From Warburgia ugandensis (lineage: Eukaryota > Streptophyta > Magnoliopsida > Canellales > Canellaceae), in the NCBI GenBank assembly GCA_035236585.1, contig CP141134.1:18468414-18532413 (forward strand): DNA of 64,000 nt. The letters run 5' to 3'. Positions 11,701 through 24,326 of this stretch are shown here, in pieces. Under the pieces are notes generated by a model, which worked only from the letters and a program-made list of their open reading frames with translations, made no database searches and had not been told where the DNA came from. Every line of letters starts with the position of its first letter. Position 1 is the first letter of the stretch. The translations under genes and the position numbers were made by a program.

Positions 11701-14150
11701 AATTACTTATAGAATTGATTCTTTAATTGTTTATTGATTCTTTAAATTTATGCTTTAATGCTTAAGTAATAAAAATTTCATTGAAGTTGTAATTAAATGA
11801 AATTAGAAGGAAAAGACATTCACATGGAATGTATGACATGGACTTTATGATAGTAAGGACCATAGTTAGTAGGATAATATAAGGAATATAAATTCCTTGG
11901 TCCAACTTAGGAGAATAATAAATCTCCATGAATGACATTTTAATTCATGGATTTAATTAAAATCAATTAGAAAGAATCCTTAGAGATAAATGCTGATAGG
12001 AACCTTATGAAAGGATTGAGTTAGGGTCAAGCTAGTGAATGATGGACATAATGGTTAAGGGGGTTATCTAATGGAGCCACGCTCTCCTCCCAACTTCTGT
12101 TGAGGTTTGTGAGGTCTAAACGTCTTCTTACATGAGGCTTAAAGTAGCCATTTTGTGTTCAACCATTCAACTAGTAAGCCTTAGCCAATTTGACATAAGA
12201 GGAGCAATATAGACTTAGAATGAAATAAACTATCCTCAACCATTAAGACATTAAATGGTTGAGTAATAATAATAAAGAGCATAAAAGGTTAGTAAATTAT
12301 CTAACCCTAATAAAAATGGTAATCAAGATAAGGATGATCAAATAAGATTCACAGGATCTTGGATGATCTAGAACAGTAATAATACTAATGAAGTATTATT
12401 TTGGGTATATATAGTGGGTTTATATAGAAGAACATAGATAGAGAACTCAAATCCTTGATCAAACTTGATTCAAGGAAAATTAGGGTATCACTTATAAGGA
12501 CATATACAAGTATGGATAAATAACTTGAAATGTATGGTGTGACAAATGTATGAGTACAGACTAGGATGAACATTGTGGAGGAATACCACTTGAGGATATA
12601 TGAAACAAGAACCGATACTACTTGAGGTAGGTGGATGTACAAGAATGTATTAAGAATTCATGTGTATGCATACATGATCTTAGTCTGTAATTATAAGACC
12701 TTCATGATATAATTATCCTTAGTACCTTAGCATGGTCATGATCCAACACATATGATTCAACTAAATGATCCAACACATATGATCCAACTAAGTGATCCAA
12801 AACATAGGATCCAAACATGTGATCCAAAAACATATGATCAAATTAGGGGATCTAACCAAATGATCAACAAAGTGATCTAATCTCATAATCTAATTCACTT
12901 AATCTAATCTAATGATCAAGCCTAATGAGGTGAAAGTATTGAAATATGAAAACTAAGGATACCCTAAGAATAGGGTGTAGAAAATATTCCAGCCTTAGTT
13001 AAACAGACACATTGTCTGATATGTACAAAGTATTTTCCATACAAGTATGGAGACTTGTGAATTTTGATTTACACAAAGATAGAGACTGGGGATGCTATGC
13101 TAAGGAAGTTATGAGGGTTTGGCCACCCACTTCCTTAAATTTATATGATGGATACTATGCCCAAAAAGAGGCTAAATGTTGGGTGGTGCAATAATGGGAA
13201 GGCCCCACTATAACAACCATGGTCCACCCAATGAGGACATGGATTGATTTTTCCACAATTGGTATCAGTGGAAGATTATACAGATATCCGGGCATGTTGT
13301 ACGGATTGAGACTGTGAGCATAGTAGACCTAATGTATTTTGTATTATGATGCACAGATTATAGGCATAGTATGATGCATGGCATAATGATATGCTATTGT
13401 ATGAGTTCTTAGAATGAAAACCCCTATATGTGAATTGGCTAGGTATTAATCTCCTAAGTGGAAGTATAGCCAGTGGAAGGAACAAGTTTTGAGTAATCTT
13501 CAATATATTAACTAATTTCTCATGTACTATATAAATAATGTATATCCTCTATATATGAGTATGAGCTGACTCATGAGGGCTTAATGACTGAGGTAAGTAT
13601 CCTTGTATTGATGAAGTAGTATATTTTTGTATCCTCTACCAAGCATAGCTTGCTGAGGTATTGTACATGTTTACAATACCTCAGGCACAGAGAAGGAGGG
13701 AAAGAAGCTCAAGGCCATAAAGGACTAAAAGGATTGCTTGATGATCTAGGAGCAAGACAGTAGAAGATTTGAAGAAAATAAGAAAATCAGAGTATGTATT
13801 CAAAGATATGTAATTTTTCCTTATTTGAGAGTGTATTGTATTGAGTGTTTTTAATTTAAGGTGAGGTTTGAAGTTTGGATTATATAATTTTGGACAATGG
13901 GTTGTAACCTAACACGGGGCTGTGTATGAGTGAACCACTGGATGAATCATGGTATTCAATAAAAATTTATTTTATATGAAATAGCTATGAGTATTATGTA
14001 TTTTCCAGTGAGACTTGGGTTTTGTTCAAAATGAATTTAAATGAAAAGAATTTCTGTTGCTTTGTTTGCAGATTTTTTTTTTACACATTTAAGGGCCTTC
14101 CTTTGAACAAATGTATTATAAAATGTGTTTTAAAAACCCGAGTCATCACA
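8725..14150 (+). repeat. Long LTR 2 of the gypsy complex (5.4 kb)
   Basis: It starts TGTAACACCCC, ends AGTCATCACA and is followed by GT and a primer-binding site, so it acts as a 5' LTR. It is 5426 bp long. By-eye identity to LTR 1 is about 95 % where both are present. It holds the empty site of the solo LTR at 5416-7589, which proves that insertion. It has no credible gene. Confidence 0.9.
12736..12925 (+). repeat. GATC-rich short-motif array in LTR 2
   Basis: This is the counterpart of the array at 5140-5306, with about one added unit of some 34 bp. TGATCCAA-like words repeat throughout. Confidence 0.7.
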
Positions 14151-14152
14151 GT

Positions 14153-14165
14153 TGGTATCAGAGAC
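14153..14165 (+). other. Primer-binding site (tRNA-iMet type)
   Basis: TGGTATCAGAGAC begins two bases after the LTR end. It nearly matches the complement of the 3' end of plant initiator tRNA-Met (TGGTATCAGAGC), the usual primer of Tekay/Del and many other plant LTR elements. Confidence 0.88.
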
Positions 14166-14275
14166 ATTCATCCAGTCACTCACAGCCCCAAAATGTCGAA
14201 AGTAATGATCCAAATTAGGATATCTTAGGGAGAAGTTAAGTAGTATACTTACATAGAATGTTGGGTTTTGAGCAG

Positions 14276-14327
14276 ATGCCACCTAAAAGAGGAGCAAGGC
14301 AGACAGCTCAATGGGAGCCTAAGAACG
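14276..14327 (+). pseudogene. Stub of gag start
   Basis: About 110 bp after the PBS an ATG opens MPPKRGARQTAQWEPKN. The start MPPKRG or similar is a frequent gag N-terminus in plant gypsy elements. Only this stub of the internal region is present on this side of the complex. Confidence 0.65.
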
Positions 14328-14348
14328 TTAAAAACCCGAGTCATCACA
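14328..14348 (+). repeat. Detached copy of the LTR 3' end
   Basis: Twenty-one bases ending CCCGAGTCATCACA repeat exactly the last bases of LTR 2 (up to 14150). They directly follow the gag stub. This marks the right edge of the complex; the flanking DNA begins at 14349. Confidence 0.75.
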
Positions 14349-16421
14349 AATATAGTCATGTAAAACACAACCCTCGCAAGGGTTGATTTTGAGGATTCCA
14401 CATTCCTTGTCATTTAATAAATCATGAATTCCATGCAATTTCAAATACATTTTCATGTACAAGTTTTCAATGTAATAATAAATCAACATGTCATTCCAAA
14501 CTTACAAGTTGCATGAAATACAAGTATACTAACTATATAAATTAGAAATCTCAAAATCTCAATTTTAACTATTTTTAAATATGGTAGAATAGTCATCCAC
14601 ATTTTATATGTTTCACAAAAGCATATTGATGTTAAAACTACCTATCTCCTTGGCAATTTCCCATAAGTTCTTCCCTTTTAAGTTTAGCTTTAAACTTAAC
14701 TTCAATTTGGTCAAACCATGCCTAAGTTGTGTAGCACATCCAACATCTAAATTCCCACATCAACGTAAAGTCATTCAACATCTAAATCATGCTTGAATTT
14801 AGATAACATATTAAATTCTTTTTTTAACAATATTTTCATGGTTGTATTTTACGTCACAACTTCATTATCTCTACCATTTAGGTTGTTGGTCTGACTTAGT
14901 ATTTTAGGGTCTGATCTTATAATCAAAGTGTTCAGGTCTATGCTTAAGATCATAATTCGACAATCAAATATTTTGATTTGATAATTTCGTTCATGATCGA
15001 TCAATTCTGAGTAATTGAATTTGTTATTCACGTTTAAAACTCAACAATATAAACTTTTGACAAGGTTGTTGGAGTTCTGATCATTGACCAATTAGTATGC
15101 ATAGTTACAGATAATGATCCTCATTTAGAATGTCAAATTTTCCCACTCTTTGACCCCAAACCTATCTGATTTTTAGGAATTTATAGTATCTTTAAATTCA
15201 AATTCACACAAAGATTTCCATGGATGGTATAGGTTTTCCTATCCTTTCTAATGATCAATACTCTAATCATGAAATTTTTAGAGTATCTTTACAAATTGAA
15301 GGTCACGAAACTTAATGGTGACGTCTAATCACCGATCAAGCATTGCCAGGTCCCTATTCCTCTACTGTATGATCAGACTGTCAAGATTACCTAGTCAATT
15401 TGTATCTAGAATTTATAATTTCTATTATATCCTAGTTAATTCAAGGATGGGGAATTCATCTGTGGCATCTAATCATTGATCAGACATTACAGGGTCATTG
15501 TGCGAATAGTGACAAATTGGACAACCTAGATCATGATCTATTCACTTTTAGATTTATTTATTTATTTGAAATTTTTGATTTTTTGATCAATTGAGGGATG
15601 GGCAACTCACTGGTAACATCTAATTGTTGATCTGATGTTTCTAGCTTGAAATCTAACGGTGACCATTTGGACAACCAAGATTGATTGATCGACCTTAGGT
15701 CTAGATCAATGATTTTTGGGTCAAATTTAAGCTAGTCCAACCTTATATCTATGTATTTCTAACCATGGATTAAGAAATTAATGGATGGATTATCACAAAA
15801 ACCTAGATCTAGGATGAAAATATACAGATTTAGCTTAAAAAATAGAATTCACAAGTTGGGTTTCATAGACCTTACCTCTTAGATGTTTTCCCATGCTTTT
15901 TCCTCTCTTGGATGTGTGGATTGATCACCGTTTCATAGTGAAATCCTTTGATCATGTCAGACACAGTTCACTTCTCTAATCGACGATAAAGATCATCACA
16001 AATCCCTTAATAATCTTGGGATTTTTGGTTGTCTTCATGTGCGAGTGGAATGATCGGCCCAAATCATTGATCTAAGGCTTCATCTTCTCCGTCGACGAGT
16101 ACCCATAACCATTATTTCTCCTACTTGTTGGCATGACAGACTTCTTTGGCGAGCTTGCCTTCTTCTTCCTCCTCTCTTTTTTTCTCCTTTCCATTCCTCT
16201 TCTTCTTCTTCTTCTCCCTCCTTTTCCTCCTCTCTCGGTTTCTCTCTCTGTTAGGTATTGAGTAATAGACATAAGGTCTATTTTCGCTTTTACTTTATTA
16301 TTTATTTAATATATTTTTTCATATTATAATTATATATATTTATGTGCTTACACTTTATTTGTATTGTTTTGTTTCTTTTATATTGTGATCATCATTTCCC
16401 ATTTTTTCTCTTACATGGTGA
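14349..16421 (-). mobile_element. Probable left part of an older gypsy-like LTR
   Basis: No gene is seen here. The stretch is AT-rich. It repeats phrases such as TCTAATCATTGATCAGACAT (near 15468), GTCTAATCACCGATCAAGCA (near 15325) and CATCTAATTGTTGATCTGAT (near 15626), and it ends with a pyrimidine-rich block (16140-16250). This layout resembles the minus-strand gypsy LTR at 53581-55683. Together with 27672-about 27970 it would make an LTR of about 2.4 kb, split by the element at 16427-27666. No clear target duplication was found, so this is inference. Confidence 0.4.
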
Positions 16422-16426
16422 TGTCA
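16422..16426. repeat. Target-site duplication TGTCA, left copy
   Basis: TGTCA lies directly before the TG end of the element and recurs directly after its CA end at 27667-27671. Confidence 0.88.
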
Positions 16427-19400
16427 TGTGACACCTCGAGTTTTCACAAAATTAAAGTAACAATTTTCAAAATGTGTAGGGATCCCTATTTTAAAACTTC
16501 AATTTTTAAATTGACCAAAAATAAAAACTTGAATAAAAAGCATTTATTTCAAAATCCCGAAAGTCATACAACCACTAAATCAAGGATTTAACAGCGAAAT
16601 GATATCTCATTTCTACCAAAAATCTAATAGAGCCTCCTATGTATTTTGGACCATTGCACATCACACATGTGATACAAAAGCCACCTGATAAATAAAATAC
16701 ATTACATGACACTTGGGAGACTCACTCTCTATGCCCATCCATCCAAATCAAATACTATATTCAATAAAAAAAAGTATACTCCAACAACGGATAATAAAAT
16801 TAAAACATGATAACATTTCCCAGGTTCTGTCCATGCACAGCTATCACATCCTACATGAATACATATGCTTACTTCTAGGTCACAAAATAATCATACTACT
16901 GTACAGTCCATAAGCCATAACCAAAGTAAGGTCTGAACAAACCTTATATTTTCTGAAATATCACTAGAAGTTGCCATCTCCTTTGTCTGCTCTATCAACA
17001 TGTCAAACTTGCTGCTACTCTCTATATCTGAGGCATTGCAAATCAAAGCAATGCGTCAGCAAGCTATTGCTTATGTAGGTGATCACATTTAAATAAAAGT
17101 GCAATGAATAGTGTGGTGTAAGAGTATCAATGTCAAGGCAAATCTCATGGAGAAACATTTATATAGTACATCAAATCATCAGTCATCCATAGTAAATAGT
17201 GCATGAAAGATCATGAGTTTGAACAAATCAATGGCGATCAAGTATAGTTTACATGAAAACATGAAGATATCATATCCAACCACCATGGCATGCAAGGAAT
17301 GAATAATGCATGGTCATGCATCTGTCAAAATCAAGTAAAAATTAGTCTCATCATCAAAATATGAATGCATGTCATGATAAACAAGGTGCTATACATAATC
17401 ATCCCCTAAGAGTGTCCCACTATACTCATATCACTGGCAATGAGTACTCATTCCAATTCCAAGGTTCCTCACCTATAGCTCGCACACCAAGTATCTCGCT
17501 TAGTCTATAAGCCCACCCACATCTGGCCACCCATATAGGCTTAACCCAATATATCCATACCACATGAGCATACAAAATAAGAGTATGGGCTACTATCCTG
17601 CAATGGCAACCACTTTAGGGTCTCAACCACTGCTACTCACCATCAACATTGAAACAGGAGACTTCCCCTGCATGGGGTGACAGACCCGTAGTGGGGGACT
17701 ACCCATGATACCACCTCCTACTCACATTGCCCCTTTTGGGGCAGATGTCTAATTATCATCCTCACAAGGTCAAAGGGTGGGTAGCCAACCCCACAACCCT
17801 CCTAGCATAGTACCCGTCAGGCAAAAACTCTGTCATAAAACAGCAACAAATACAAGATAAATCATAAGAGTTTCCATGTGTAGTCCATCTCGAGAAGATC
17901 AAATTAAGACACATTAATACATCATAAATTGTACCTTAAAATAAGGTGTAAACCATGTGGAGAAAAATTCCATAACATTAATCATGTATGATGAAGGTAA
18001 TCTCATGAAAACATGATGGGACATAAAATCCATGCTTCAAAGTTTCCAAGTAATTATGTAATTATCCATGAGATTAGAAAATTATTAAATATAATCACCT
18101 ACCTCATATCACATACTACTCATCTATACCTCCCAATTCAGTCAGACCCAACTTTAGCTTGGTCTACTATAGTCCCATCACCTAGATACTTATCACATCC
18201 AATCATACTCGGAATCCAATTTATCTAACTTGGATTCTTAATTACACAACATTACGTTTTCATGTCTCAAAACATCATATTGAGGACTGTCCAATATTTT
18301 TCCACTCATGAAGTCTCAAGGCATGGCCCACCTTAAATACCCAATAATTCAAATCATACTCAATCGGGTCCATCCATGACCATCTCATCCTTCTTAACTA
18401 TATCAATGCACATTTTAGATCTATTAGGCTCAGATCACATCAGTCTTAGGTAATTATCATTTAAACTAATAAATCAGGCATTGTTATATGGAGTTCATGT
18501 TCAATATTTATCTAATCATCGTCAAATTAATGCATAAATGATTAAGATAGTAATCTTACCTTCTACCAGTCAATTTCAATAACATCCAGCCATCTACTTG
18601 GTTGGATCATCCACTTATCACCTCAATTGTGCCCGATCATCAGATATCCATGCTGATCTCATCAAAGATCCTCACCTGATCGCCCTAGATCGCATAACGA
18701 TTTAGTAATTCTAACCAATTTATCCAATTAAGGGTTTTAAACCACTCAGATCAACAAATTGGACCCAATTCCATACCTGGATCTTCAATTGATCTTAGTC
18801 GTTGATCAAGATTGGCTAAATCATCTCTATAGATGTTTTAGATCCAAAATATCTTGCATGGATCTTAATCTATGCTTTTGTGAGGATCATAATGGAATGT
18901 TTAGATAGGAAAAAAGTAAGATCATCACAAATTAGATGGTCTAACCTCCGATCAAAGGTCTAGTCAAATCAATGGTTGGATCTTCCCTGGTCGATGAATG
19001 GGAAGATTAGTATTGTTCCTCACATTGTTAGGATCCTGAGGGTTATTTCATATCTCTAAGATCCTTCCTGGATTGGTCAAAATTGAGGATTGAAGTCAAG
19101 AATTACATGGGATGTACTGGGTCAACTCGGTTCCACAAAACGAGTTGGGAACGAGTTGACTCGGCTAGTCAACTCACCTTGACTCACTAGGTAAAAGGCG
19201 AAAATGATGATGGCCGGCAATTGTTCATGGCTGAGCCAATAGATGAGGGAAAATGGGGAGGGGAAGGGGAGATCAACACTGGGCTCTTGCTCGCTAGCCC
19301 TTCCATCGCCTGGCCGTGCCACTGGAAGGAGAAACAGGGGGTCAAACCCAGGTGGCACTTGTGCAGCCAGCCTGTGTGTACGCAGCATGGCAGCTGGCTA

Positions 19401-20330
19401 CATTGGAGGGGACCCAATTTGGGGAGGTGAAGAGGGAAGGAGTGGGATGCTAGGGTGATCGGATTCCTAACTGTCACCAGTGAACAGTGGTGGAGGGAAA
19501 AGACTAGGTGCATGGCCTAAGGGACACCCAATCTGGGTTTCGTCAACACCGAAGAGAGGGATCCATTTGCTCACTAGTCAAAGGAGGGTTCCATGAAGAA
19601 AAATCAGGAATCGAAGAACCCAATCTAGAAACAGGACTACGCACCGATGTAAAAAAAAAAAAAAAAAACCCTGATTTGAGTTGTCTATCATTGTCAAATA
19701 GAGAGAAGGAGAGGCTGGGAAAGAAGCAGAGAGGAGGGTTTTCAGGTGCATGGCTAGCCTGTACGCTACAAGGAAAACTCATTGAAGAGGAGGGGAGGGA
19801 GATGGAAGGGGGTTTCTGTGTGCCGAAATCTGGTCTTCAAAAATCTCCCCGCGTCATTGGTGAACGCAGGGGAGTCTGCCTAAAGACAGACTTCAGACGA
19901 TGGAGGAAAGCTGTAGTGATTGAGCGGACGGTCTTTGGGTCATTGGATTTTATTTTTTTTGGCAACCCTCCCTTTTTCCTTTCCATCTCTGGTCATACCA
20001 ATGCAAGAAGAGAGAGGGGAAGGTGACGTGTGGTGATTCTGCTGTCGTTTCACCTATATAGTAATTTTGGGTGTCAATATCAATTTTAACCCCCTAAATA
20101 GTAAAACTCCAATAATTTCCCACTTCGATGTTCGTTTTATGAAAAATTAATGTCGTTGAAATCGTATCAATGCGTACATTCCAAATTTGATAGTCTCAAG
20201 TCCAAATTTTGAGTTTATAAGGAGGTTACTTTCTTAAACCCAATTTTCATGAAACTTAATTCTAATTTTTATCTCCCTTAAAATTATAATCTAATGCATA
20301 GAAAATGATCCAAAATTGAGGGTTGTTACA
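16427..20330 (-). repeat. 3' LTR of the minus-strand gypsy element
   Basis: Read on the plus strand it runs from TGTGACACC to GTTGTTACA and is 3904 bp long. It aligns over its length with 24327-27666. Open stretches around 19120-20026 are purine-rich LTR sequence and recur in degraded form in the other LTR, so they are not host genes. Confidence 0.9.
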
Positions 20331-20345
20331 TCCTTCCCTCCTTAT
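20331..20345 (-). other. Polypurine tract of the minus-strand element
   Basis: On the minus strand AATAAGGAGGGAAGGA directly precedes the LTR start TGTAACAACCC. The upstream phrase TTTAGGGGACAAAATTCC is typical of the 3' end of plant gypsy internal regions. Confidence 0.85.
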
Positions 20346-20645
20346 TGGAATTTTGTCCCCTAAATTCTTTCCACATTATCCTCTATACAATTCTAGAGGC
20401 ATCCCCATAATACAAAATCTATTAATATTACTAATAATTCCAGAGTTGATGCCAATAACTATCTCATGCCAAGTCATTCCCCTAGATAGCAACTCATATA
20501 TAACCCAATGTATGTTTCAATCAAATAACTCATATTATAATTAGAATGTGTCATAACCTCCTATAACACAATTAGCATAGTACAACTCTCATCCAAGAAC
20601 TAGTATAAGTAAATCACCATATCAATACAAATTAGAGCATCTCAG

Positions 20646-20870
20646 CTCATATATATTCCATTCTATGCCAAGTCTATACTAGAGCACATTACCTCACCAA
20701 TGGGCAATGTATATCAACTAAATCATGTTATATTAACTCATAAATAGGCAATATATGCCAATCAAAACCTGAGCATATCTGCTCATCAACAGGCAATCCA
20801 TGCTAAGAAAAATTAGAGATGCCAGCTCACTAATAGGCAATCATATGCCAATCAAAATCAAGTCCACATT
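20646..20870. repeat. Diverged 44-47-bp tandem repeat inside the gypsy element
   Basis: Five diverged units begin with CTCAT/CTCAC at 20646, 20693, 20737, 20782 and 20826. The core is CTCAYNAATAGGCAATNTATG. It lies between the polypurine tract and the RT remnant, where integrase would be expected. Confidence 0.65.
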
Positions 20871-21179
20871 ACAATCATACTATGAGTACCTAAAAGCCTG
20901 CCACCTAGAAGCCTACGGTGCCTCTCGCACCCACCCTCATCGGTCACCCTTTTAAGCCACCCTCATCGGCTACTCACAAGTATAAGTCATAATTCAGAAA
21001 TTGATTACACATAAGAAATGCTTTCATACTAAACATATGTTTCTGTCACACCTCTCACCTTCATGAGAAATTAGGCTCATATACGTAATATAAAATAGTA
21101 TCCATGTCACTGTTATCCTAGAGAACTCAATAATCCAACGATAACAGTTCATTAGACTAAGGAGACTATCAACTTTATT

Positions 21180-21380
21180 CATTAGTTTGGCTAGTCCCAG
21201 TTCATCACAGTCTCTCTATTAAAAGAGATATTGCGGTTAAGAAAATTCATCTTCTTTGACCATAATTCATACTCACATACATTCGCCATAAAAGATGAGT
21301 CTTTCAGATACTTAGAATAATGCAAAAGGGTTTCTTGTGCTCTCCAAGTCATGAAAGATACAAAAAACATCATTCACTAC
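21180..21380 (-). pseudogene. Fossil RT end of the minus-strand gypsy element
   Basis: The translation contains HYSKYLKDSSFMANVCEYEL, then NFLNRNISFNRETVMNWD. These match the region after the RT catalytic box in gypsy elements ([36 protein letters not shown]...VMNW). It is heavily worn. Confidence 0.6.
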
Positions 21381-22071
21381 ATAATCATGACTCATCTAAG
21401 TAACCTTTAGAAATTTAGGCCATCATATGCATACATACCGTCAGTGTACTAATTTTATCAATTGGTATCACCCAGAACTTGTAATAATCATAACAAGTTC
21501 TAAAAATTTGTCTTAAAGACATCTTAGTCACAATCCTCAAAACAATATCCACCAATACCATGCACATCCAAGGTTGATCATATAGATCATCAATACATAA
21601 GAGAGAATATCAATTCTCCACTGTGTTACTGTCAAACAATCAATAATCTGTGCATAACAATAAGGATCTATCTCTCTTCTCATAAAGAGCATTAATGCAC
21701 CCAATGAAGACCCACCAGGTTTGGTAAACCCTCATCAAATAACTATTGTAGCTAGAACCCTTCCAACTCAACCAGGGCCATCCTGTATGGCACCTTACAA
21801 AATGACACTATGTTTGATGCCAAATCAATATAAAAATCAATCTCTCATGGTGTAAAATCCCGAAACCTCCTTAGGAAAGATTATGAATTATTACACACCA
21901 TACCCACTGTCACATTAGCAAGGAGGACTTGGTATCTTAGGAAAGTACTATCACTACCTTCAAGGAAAAAATAGCAGAAACCTCAATTATGCTCTTCTTA
22001 CACAGAAACGAGGTCATTGATTGTCCAAGTACACTAAAAGTAATCTTTTCCTCACAACAATCAATTGTCCC

Positions 22072-22640
22072 TTAATAAATAGAATCCATCCCAAGGATGG
22101 TATCATGATTAGTCATATCAAGTAAGATTAGATCAATATATATCCTCTCACTCATTATTAGTATCATAACATCCAACTTAGAGGCTATCGTATATACAAG
22201 TATATTCATCAAGGTGCCAATACATAAAGTACAAAAATGACTGGATCCTAGATCAAAAGACCCTAACATTCTTATACAAGAAAATATTTTCCATTGGCTG
22301 GTTCGAGGCCTATATTGGCCTCCAAGTAGTGGCAAAAATCCATCATTACCAATGTAGGGACATCTCTGTCTTGTCTCCAATGTCAATCTATTTGACTCAG
22401 TGTCCACTAGGACAATCTCTAAAGAAATGTCCTGACTCCCCACAATCAAAGCATTTAAAGGATTATCACTATAATGGTGGTTACTGATGCTATCACCACT
22501 GATGTAGTGGTCTACAAACTCTAGGATATAATTGTCCATGTGTCTATCCTTATAACTAGTACACCTTCTCTCATCCGTATCCCAACACCACCTGATCAAA
22601 TGTTGCTGGCTTAGTGGCCTCTGTAGCTGTGTCAATGAAA
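22072..22640 (-). pseudogene. Fossil gag zinc knuckle and protease region
   Basis: The minus strand near 22400-22460 encodes CFDCGESGHFFRDCPSGH, a CCHC zinc knuckle of gag. Farther along, ERIYIDLILLDMTNHDTILG matches the flap and the DxILGMDW box of gypsy aspartic protease. The open stretch of 187 codons here is largely in a frame unrelated to the knuckle. The gene is broken. Confidence 0.65.
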
Positions 22641-24311
22641 GGTCTCTTGCCCTTTCTAGGCTAACTTGAACTATCCATGTCCAAGTTTCTGCAATCAGAC
22701 TTCATCCTAAGAGAATCCCTCTTTATATAGAGGTTATGTCTACAACCTCGCTACCAGTGTAGAATGTGACGCAATCACCTAATCCCTCAATATAGGCATC
22801 AACATATCACAATCTATCCATGGTCTCTTTCTTCATGGTGAAGGAGTTAGGGCAAGTCTCTTCAATAGTGTATGCCAGTTCAATGCCATTGAACTGTCTA
22901 AGTTCAATGCTGTTGAACTGTCTAATTCTTCACTTTAAGTGGCAAACTTTCTTAGTTTCCTAAAATACTAATTATTACAGACCTTCCTAAGGGCCTTGTA
23001 GATAAAAGTCTTACTGATAGAGAAACACATCTTCTCAAATAACCATCCTTAGAATCCTCATAATTATATTTTCAGTGTCCTCAACTCCACCATTTCACTT
23101 TCTTGAACTAATGAATTATTTCATGGTCATATCATTCCAAATCATTTACAACTCGATCAATTTCACACCCAATGAAATTTATCATTTATAATACTTTCTT
23201 AGTTATCAGAAACCACATTATCATCTCTATCATTATTGAATGTAAATCAATCATAATTAGTTTCATCTCATTCATTCACTTCATATGTTTTTCTTCCTAG
23301 TTGATTCATTACAAAATCATCACTCTTTGATAATTATTCTGATAAAATGGTTGTTGTGTCCTCTGGGAAATATGTACCTCAAATCATAATTAAAACCCTA
23401 AGACAAATTGTAATTATTCACTCCCCACCGGTGTCTAATATCAATATATATTTTTTATAAGCACAAGAGCTCATAATATTTTTCATCTCGCCATATTCTC
23501 ACAACAATATCTTTTCTCCATATCTACTTCAATCAGTATCTCTCCCTACTTGATTAACATCATATGATAGACACCTTTGATTTTGAAGTCAAATAACCAA
23601 TCTTATCAAATACTTATATATAGTATGATATTCAATTTAACTTTTTCTATCATCCCTTCCCCCAATTAGGAGATTGTTTGATATCATTCCTCACTACTTG
23701 ATTTACATCATTACTGCTAACTATCATTATAACTAGTTGTTATATCCTCCAAGTGTTTCATAAATAAAATCCTCAGAATAATTTATAAGCATTCCCTTCC
23801 TATTGATGACTGGCAATCAATATTTCAATATGAACAAGAATCCATAAATTTTCTTCTCATAGTTCGGATAAGTTATCCATAGGAACATTAGGATCTTAGT
23901 TCATCATTTTTATCATACCATTATTATTACAATAATTGTTGGGCTTTTTCCAAAATTTTACTCCCTTAGTTCGAATTAGAACTTGAACTCTCAAAAGCAA
24001 TTCATATAAATATATCTTCTATCATATAATAATCTTCTCACTAAAAACATCAATTATGTTCGTTGTTCTGATTAGTTACTCTAAGAATCATCCACTTCCC
24101 ATACAAGTTTACCTCCTTGTGCTCATACAAGGATTTAAAGTCTCATATTCTTTAAGAAAATCTTGTCACCTTCGTGGCACCATCTATTTTGCAATCATCA
24201 ACATCCCCCATATGGGTTATCTCTGTAACTCATATTTAAGGAAATCACCTCACTTGATGGATTGTATTGACCTTTGAATTTGTTGGAATAGCTGTGATGG
24301 AGTAGACCTGG
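22641..24311 (-). pseudogene. Worn gag/leader of the minus-strand gypsy element
   Basis: By position this 1.7 kb between the PBS and the zinc knuckle should be leader and gag. I recognise no intact motif in it, and the base composition is AT-rich like the rest of the element. Confidence 0.45.
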
Positions 24312-24323
24312 GCTCTGATACCA
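24312..24323 (-). other. Primer-binding site (tRNA-iMet type)
   Basis: The minus strand reads TGGTATCAGAGC three bases after the LTR end. This is the exact 12-base complement of the initiator tRNA-Met 3' end. Confidence 0.92.
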
Positions 24324-24326
24324 AAC

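Larger units (their letters stand above)
1..14348 (+). mobile_element. Tekay/Del-like Ty3/gypsy LTR-LTR complex, decayed
   Basis: This fossil Ty3/gypsy assembly starts left of the window. Its order is: 3' half of the internal region, polypurine tract, LTR, six bases, second LTR, primer-binding site, gag stub, and a short copy of the LTR end. The pol order (RT, RNase H, integrase, chromodomain-like tail) and the tRNA-Met-type PBS put it in the plant chromovirus group, most likely Tekay/Del. It is broken, with roughly half a dozen or more interruptions in pol and most of gag absent. The two LTRs differ by about 5 % by eye plus several large indels, which suggests an age of a few million years. 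Confidence 0.85.

Noticed and set aside
10597-12197. Possible DNA transposon with a 3-bp GAC target duplication inside LTR 2
   Set aside because: No terminal inverted repeats or CACTA-like ends are present. A shared triplet at the edges fits simple loss from the other LTR.
14153-14165. Possible tRNA fragment
   Set aside because: It is only the short primer-binding complement after an LTR; no tRNA body is present.
19508-20026. 172-codon plus-strand open stretch
   Set aside because: It lies inside the LTR 16427-20330 and its counterpart in the other LTR (near 26820-27330) is not open in the same way.
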